From Gemmatimonadaceae bacterium (GTDB lineage: Bacteria; Gemmatimonadota; Gemmatimonadetes; Gemmatimonadales; Gemmatimonadaceae): a stretch of 8,746 nucleotides of DNA. The notes beneath the pieces are model-generated. The model was not told the origin of the DNA, searched no databases, and saw only the letters and a list, made by a program, of their open reading frames with translations. A program made the position numbers and the translations under genes. The stretch is taken from assembly GCA_019689955.1 (NCBI GenBank), contig JADGGM010000088.1, positions 1-8,746 on the forward strand. The letters are read 5' to 3'. Shown in pieces: positions 6,401-8,746 of the stretch; within the stretch, counting starts at the first letter, position 1, and each line of letters begins with the position of its first letter.

Positions 6401-6792
6401 CAGCGAGGACGCCAGGCGGCAGCGAGGAATACCGATCCGGCGACCGTGAAAGCTTGGCCGACCGCGAGACGTTGGAGGTTCACGACTTCGCGCCCGTTCC
6501 CCAGCACGTCGCCAACAGACGGATCGCCCGGGTGGACCAGTAAGAACCACAGCCCCACCAACACAGCCAGGATGCCCACGATAGTAAGCAGGTCCCTTCC
6601 TGCGCTGGAGCGCGGCGACGTCTGCACGGAAGCTGGCGCGTTCTCTACGCCTGCGCGCTCCGATGGCTGGACCGCGGGTGGGGCATCCTCTCCGACGGCT
6701 TCGGCGTAACAGCGCTGGCACAGCTTACTCCCTCCATGCTCGCGCGCCGTACTTGTGGCGATAGTTGCATAACAGGCCGCACAGACTGGCAT
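6400..6792 (-). CDS. Zinc-ribbon membrane protein, 130 aa
   Basis: The N-terminus has four cysteines in two CxxC knuckles (C4-x2-C7 and C25-x2-C28), a compact zinc ribbon. A low-complexity Pro/Ser/Ala linker (about 33-66) follows, then a transmembrane helix at 68-86 (LLTIVGILAVLVGLWFLLV). The C-terminus, VVNLQRLAVGQAFTVAGSVF, forms a second hydrophobic segment. Small zinc-ribbon plus membrane proteins with a 'VxNLxxL...VGxxFxxxG' C-terminus occur as uncharacterised bacterial families. The ATG at 6790-6792 has a strong AAGGAGGGA site about 8-9 nt upstream, and a 10-bp hairpin lies just before that site. Its stop overlaps the start of the next gene (TGATG). A decayed copy of its C-terminal segment lies upstream at about 6991-7090. 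Confidence 0.82.
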   Translation of the reverse strand: MPVCAACYATIATSTAREHGGSKLCQRCYAEAVGEDAPPAVQPSERAGVENAPASVQTSPRSSAGRDLLTIVGILAVLVGLWFLLVHPGDPSVGDVLGNGREVVNLQRLAVGQAFTVAGSVFLAAAWRPR

Positions 6793-6815
6793 TGGACGTC
6801 TCCCTCCTTGGATGC

Positions 6816-6841
6816 GCACGGCGGCGGTGTTGCCGCCGTGC
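6816..6841 (-). promoter_or_regulatory. Leader hairpin just upstream of the zinc-ribbon gene
   Basis: A perfect 10-bp stem, GCACGGCGGC (6816-6825) with GCCGCCGTGC (6832-6841), and a 6-nt loop. On the minus-strand transcript it ends about 6 nt before the AAGGAGGGA ribosome site. It could stabilise the leader, act as a protein site or mark the end of an upstream transcript. There is no U-tract, so a Rho-independent terminator is unlikely. Confidence 0.45.
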
Positions 6842-6990
6842 AGGTGTATGTGCGACAACCGATCACAGCCGTACCGGGGACCGTTTGCCCCAGTCCGGCG
6901 GAGATGTGAGTATTTCCGGAGGGCGTGTGGCATATGGCAACCAGCGCGGCACGCCGGTACCCCCAGCGGCAACAGCGTCACGCTGACCTA

Positions 6991-7165
6991 TCAGATCGGC
7001 GGCAGAAGGAAGTCGGCGAGCGGGATCACCCCGGACAGCGTGAACGTCTCCCCCACAATGAGGCGCTGAAGGTTCACGACGGGCTGCGGCGCACTCGCTC
7101 CCGAGGCTCGGGCTGGCAGGCACCGCGGGGTCGCGGGAGTCGTGATCGGCGAGGCTACCTCTGTG
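6991..7165 (-). pseudogene. Decayed C-terminal copy of the zinc-ribbon membrane protein
   Basis: The frame ending in TGA at 6991-6993 encodes PVVNLQRLIVGETFTLSGVI. This aligns with EVVNLQRLAVGQAFTVAGSV at the C-terminus of the 130-aa zinc-ribbon protein; the DNA also matches around the GGTTCACGAC block. Upstream of the match the frame stays open but shows no transmembrane helix like the intact protein's. Scattered cysteines further upstream (for example CPARARC near 7230-7260) hint at a former ribbon, but no ribosome site precedes any ATG. I read it as a paralogous remnant. The left (N-terminal) limit is approximate. Confidence 0.45.
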
Positions 7166-7386
7166 GGGGGGGCGAAGTATTCACGAGTGACGCACGGCCC
7201 CCGCAACTGTAGGCACGCGTGGGGCGCGGACGGCCGCTCATGGCACCGGGCGCGGGCCGGGCAATTTGGCCCATGTTGCACGGGGCGCCCTGCGTTGTAC
7301 TTGGGGGCGCGGCATTGGCGCCGCGCCGCTCCGAGGATGGAGAGACCCATGCGAGTTGCCGGCGCCGCGGCGACCGGCTCGGCCGG
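7166..7386. other. Gene-free rubble between the paralog remnant and the integrase
   Basis: Long open frames exist on both strands, but none has a ribosome site, a recognisable motif or consistent coding character. This is where the N-terminal, DNA-binding part of the integrase would have been if the gene were complete; I cannot recognise it in any frame. It is best read as deletion debris. Confidence 0.5.
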
Positions 7387-7864
7387 CACGCGCCGGAGTA
7401 CGCATGGCCCTGCTACGTGACACTCGCCGTCACCGGAACGCGAATGCGGGAGTATCGATGCGATGCGGGAAGGACAACCTCCGCCCCGCCGCCTACGCGA
7501 TCGACGTCCCCGGTACATCGACGTCCCCGGCCCGAAGACGGACGAGGCCGCGGCGACGATCTACGTGGACCCGGACTTCTGGGAGTGGATCGACCACGGC
7601 ATCCCCTCGCCGCTCGCGTACAAGTGAATGCGGATCCATTTCAAGGAGGCCGCGCGGGCGGTGGACGCCCCGTCGCTCCGCCTTCGCGACCTCCGCCACT
7701 TCTACGCCCAGCTCGCCAGCGATGCCGGCGCCCCCACGGCGAAGGTGCAGGCCGCCCTCAGGCACGCCAACCCCGCCATGACGCGCCGGTACGAGATGCA
7801 GAAGGCGCGCGGGGAAGTCGCGCGCCTGGTCGGCGGAGCGCTCAAACGGAAGCGCGCCGGATGA
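7387..7864 (+). pseudogene. Tyrosine integrase, C-terminal catalytic domain remnant
   Basis: Three frames join into one phage-type integrase catalytic domain. Frame A (7387-7455) gives YVTLAVTGTRMREY with the first catalytic Arg at 7441-7443. Frame B, after a tandem CGATG duplication (7456-7465), gives RCGKDNLRPAAYAIDVPG. Frame C, after a 14-bp direct repeat (7500-7513 and 7517-7530, period 17), gives GPKTDEAAATIYVDPDFW onward. A TGA at 7625-7627, in YK*MRIHF, probably replaces a Trp. The end carries RLRDLRHF (the HxxR box, with Arg in place of the His), RHANPAMTRRY with His at 7763-7765 and the nucleophile Tyr at 7790-7792. Removing 5 bp and 17 bp restores the frame exactly. The N-terminal domains (about 200 residues) are missing. 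It reads toward the tRNA target, as expected for an integrase at its attachment site. An intact 78-aa fragment from 7628 could be expressed but would not be a recombinase. Confidence 0.88.
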
Positions 7865-7868
7865 CCGC

Positions 7869-7897
7869 CCCACGGTCTGTCCCACGGTCACCCGTGG
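7869..7897. repeat. CCCACGGTC direct repeats and hairpin beside the right attachment site
   Basis: CCCACGGTC occurs twice (7869-7877 and 7881-7889). The second copy forms a perfect 6-bp hairpin with CCGTGG (CCACGG 7882-7887, loop TCAC, CCGTGG 7892-7897). The cluster lies in the 74-bp gap between the integrase stop and the tRNA repeat, where integrase arm-type sites are commonly found. It could instead be the integrase transcript end. Function inferred from position only. Confidence 0.4.
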
Positions 7898-7937
7898 CGT
7901 GTCGCTCGGACACGACGCTAACTGCTTGTCTTGCAAC

Positions 7938-7980
7938 ATGGGCCCTGCAGGGCTCGAACCTGCGACCGTCGGATTATGAG
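7938..7980. repeat. Right attachment site: tRNA 3' half, identical to 3005-3047
   Basis: 43 bp identical to the left copy. It covers the anticodon loop through the discriminator base of the intact CAT tRNA, plus one extra base. The identity ends at the 5' edge of the anticodon loop, which places the crossover region at the anticodon loop or 3' to it. Confidence 0.93.
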
Positions 7981-8012
7981 TCCGCTGCTCTAACCGGCTG
8001 AGCTAAGGGCCC
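7939..8012 (-). tRNA. tRNA with CAT anticodon, probably tRNA-Ile2 (lysidine type)
   Basis: The reverse complement gives a complete 74-nt cloverleaf. The acceptor is GGGCCCT paired with AGGGCCC, the D-arm GCTC/GAGC, the anticodon loop CTCATAA, the T-loop TTCGAGC and the discriminator A. CCA is not encoded. A CAT anticodon can mean elongator Met, initiator Met or Ile2, whose C34 is converted to lysidine by TilS. The acceptor has C4-G69 and C5-G68, and the 5' end reads GGGCCCTTAGCTCAG, close to E. coli ileX, which favours Ile2. The initiator is unlikely because position 1 pairs normally (G1-C72). It is the integration target of the element; integration rebuilt the 3' half without changing it. 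Confidence 0.93.
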
Positions 8013-8098
8013 GCAACGACCGTAAGGTACAGCTACGGCGCGCCCGTCACCAGATTCCCTGGCACCAACCCCGCGCTTCCCGGATTCATCAACCGTCT

Positions 8099-8133
8099 GC
8101 GAGACGCGGCCCCACGCCGCGTCCGAGTCTCGC
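8099..8133. other. GC-rich hairpin upstream of the lipoprotein gene
   Basis: The stem GACGCGGC (8103-8110) pairs with GCCGCGTC (8116-8123) around a 5-nt loop. Outer arms GCGAGAC (8099-8105) and GTCTCGC (8127-8133) can form a longer competing stem. It lies between the tRNA promoter side and the lipoprotein start. There is no T-tract after it, so I do not call it a terminator. Alternative folding of the two stems is possible but undemonstrated. Confidence 0.35.
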
Positions 8134-8179
8134 GTCCGGCGCCGGCCGGTACGTGACGTCACGAACGGCCCCGCTGGAG

Positions 8180-8746
8180 ATGTCCCGCTTGATTCGTCGC
8201 CGTCCTTCACGCGTCCTGCGCCGCGCCTGGCGCGCCCTCCTTCCCCTCGCCGCCCTCCTCGCCCCGCCCCTTCAGGGGTGCGACGATCCGACCTTCACCG
8301 AGCCGGCGTTCCCGGTCTCCGCGGCCCCGCTCACCGTCCCCCCGTCCTACGCCGTCTGGTGGCGCGTCACGGAGCAGTGCGCCGGGCGCACGGGGGACTT
8401 CGCCGCCGTGCACTGGTACGTGATCCCCGGCGTCTCCGACTTCAAGGTCGGCGGGGAGTCGTACAACGGCTACTGGTGGCTCGGCGGGAACCGCATCGTC
8501 CTCGCGGGAGGCTCCGTCGACGACGGCTCGCTCGTCCGGCACGAGATGCTTCACGCCATCATCGGGCACGACGGCCACCCGCACGCGTACTTTGTGACGC
8601 GCTGCGGCGGCGTGGTCGTGTGCGCGGTCGAGTGCCGGACCGAGGCCGGCTCTCCCCCCACCGGAAGCCCCGCCGCCCCGATCGTCGACGCGAGCCGGCT
8701 CGACGTGACGACGCAGGTCGCGCCCGATACGGTCTCCATCCACGCG
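8180..8746 (+). CDS. Lipoprotein with zinc-protease-like HExxH motif (3' end outside window)
   Basis: The frame is open from 8180 to the window edge (189 codons, no stop), so the protein is incomplete. It starts with an Arg-rich n-region, a hydrophobic core (ALLPLAALLAPPL) and lipobox LQGC with C34, so it should be a lipidated envelope protein. At residues 121-133 it reads HEMLHAIIGHDGH: a gluzincin/metzincin-like HExxH with Gly129 and further His at 130 and 133 as possible third zinc ligands. The spacing differs by one residue from the classic metzincin HExxHxxGxxH. Cys67, 142, 148 and 152 may form disulfides. The ATG at 8180 has GGAG directly abutting it, too close to work well. An in-frame TTG at 8189 has that GGAG at 9 nt, so it may be the true start. 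It lies just outside the element. Putative extracytoplasmic metallopeptidase; activity inferred. Confidence 0.8.
   Translation, partial: MSRLIRRRPSRVLRRAWRALLPLAALLAPPLQGCDDPTFTEPAFPVSAAPLTVPPSYAVWWRVTEQCAGRTGDFAAVHWYVIPGVSDFKVGGESYNGYWWLGGNRIVLAGGSVDDGSLVRHEMLHAIIGHDGHPHAYFVTRCGGVVVCAVECRTEAGSPPTGSPAAPIVDASRLDVTTQVAPDTVSIHA

Larger units (their letters stand above)
3005..7980. mobile_element. tRNA-integrated genomic islet (about 4.9 kb, probably defective)
   Basis: The stretch is bounded by identical 43-bp direct repeats at 3005-3047 and 7938-7980, 4,933 bp apart. The repeat is the 3' half of a CAT-anticodon tRNA. The tRNA is complete only at the right end, where its 5' half continues to 8012. 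A damaged tyrosine integrase lies beside the intact tRNA and reads toward it, the usual arrangement of tRNA-targeting integrative elements. Recombination between the repeats would release a 4.93-kb circle and restore a single tRNA. Cargo is mostly on the minus strand and includes two lipoproteins, a zinc-ribbon membrane protein, a one-pass membrane protein and a HEPN-like protein. Several cargo genes look less GC-rich than the flanks by eye, for example around 4860-5280. No relaxase, replication or phage structural gene is visible. Confidence 0.85.

Noticed and set aside
7625..7627. Selenocysteine at the integrase TGA
   Set aside because: Tyrosine integrases do not use Sec, and the gene has two other frame lesions.
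7219..8001. 260-aa plus-strand frame running through the integrase and tRNA
   Set aside because: Only its middle (YVTLAVTGTRMREY) is real integrase; the rest is out of frame and runs into the tRNA.
8207..8743. 178-aa minus-strand frame near the right edge
   Set aside because: Antisense shadow of the HExxH lipoprotein, which has a lipobox and motif support.
1..8746. CRISPR array or IS element
   Set aside because: No regularly spaced repeats and no transposase or terminal inverted repeats with a target duplication were seen.

Overview
The window is 8.7 kb of GC-rich bacterial DNA, roughly two-thirds G+C by eye. Strong GGAGG-type ribosome sites, lipobox lipoproteins and the style of the transporter point to a high-GC Gram-negative-type soil or environmental bacterium. 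Gemmatimonadota would fit, but I cannot prove the phylum from the sequence.

Layout. (1) 1-2806 is ordinary chromosome. It holds a tRNA-Val(CAC) gene on the minus strand, an OFA-family major facilitator transporter (461-1876, +), an overlapping 50-aa membrane microprotein that looks like the transporter's small subunit (1869-2021, +), and an unrecognised 250-aa protein (minus). (2) 3005-7980 is a small integrated element of about 4.9 kb. It is bounded by a perfect 43-bp direct repeat. The right copy is the 3' half of an intact tRNA gene with anticodon CAT (7939-8012, minus, probably tRNA-Ile2). The left copy is an orphan 3' half that stops exactly at the anticodon loop. This is the classic signature of a tyrosine-integrase element in a tRNA gene. 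The C-terminal half of such an integrase lies next to the intact tRNA (about 7387-7864, +), disabled by two short tandem duplications and one nonsense codon. (3) 8180-8746 is the start of a lipoprotein with a zinc-protease-like HExxH motif, cut by the window edge.

Element cargo, mostly on the minus strand: a zinc-ribbon membrane protein translationally coupled to a small one-pass membrane protein, a lipoprotein, a small alpha-helical protein with a HEPN-like RNALKH motif, a probable hypothetical protein of 115 aa, and a PEGA-domain lipoprotein. A plus-strand reading frame interrupted by an amber codon sits in the middle. A decayed copy of the zinc-ribbon protein's C-terminus lies near the integrase. 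No replication, conjugation, phage structural or recognisable defence operon is visible. The element is best read as a decaying or trans-mobilised genomic islet carrying envelope-type cargo of unknown role.

Genes that plausibly work together are the transporter with its small subunit (overlapping, each with its own Shine-Dalgarno) and the two coupled membrane proteins at 6792-6086. The two cargo lipoprotein genes share an identical 18-nt translation-start segment, which suggests common ancestry of their 5' ends or a strongly shared initiation signal.
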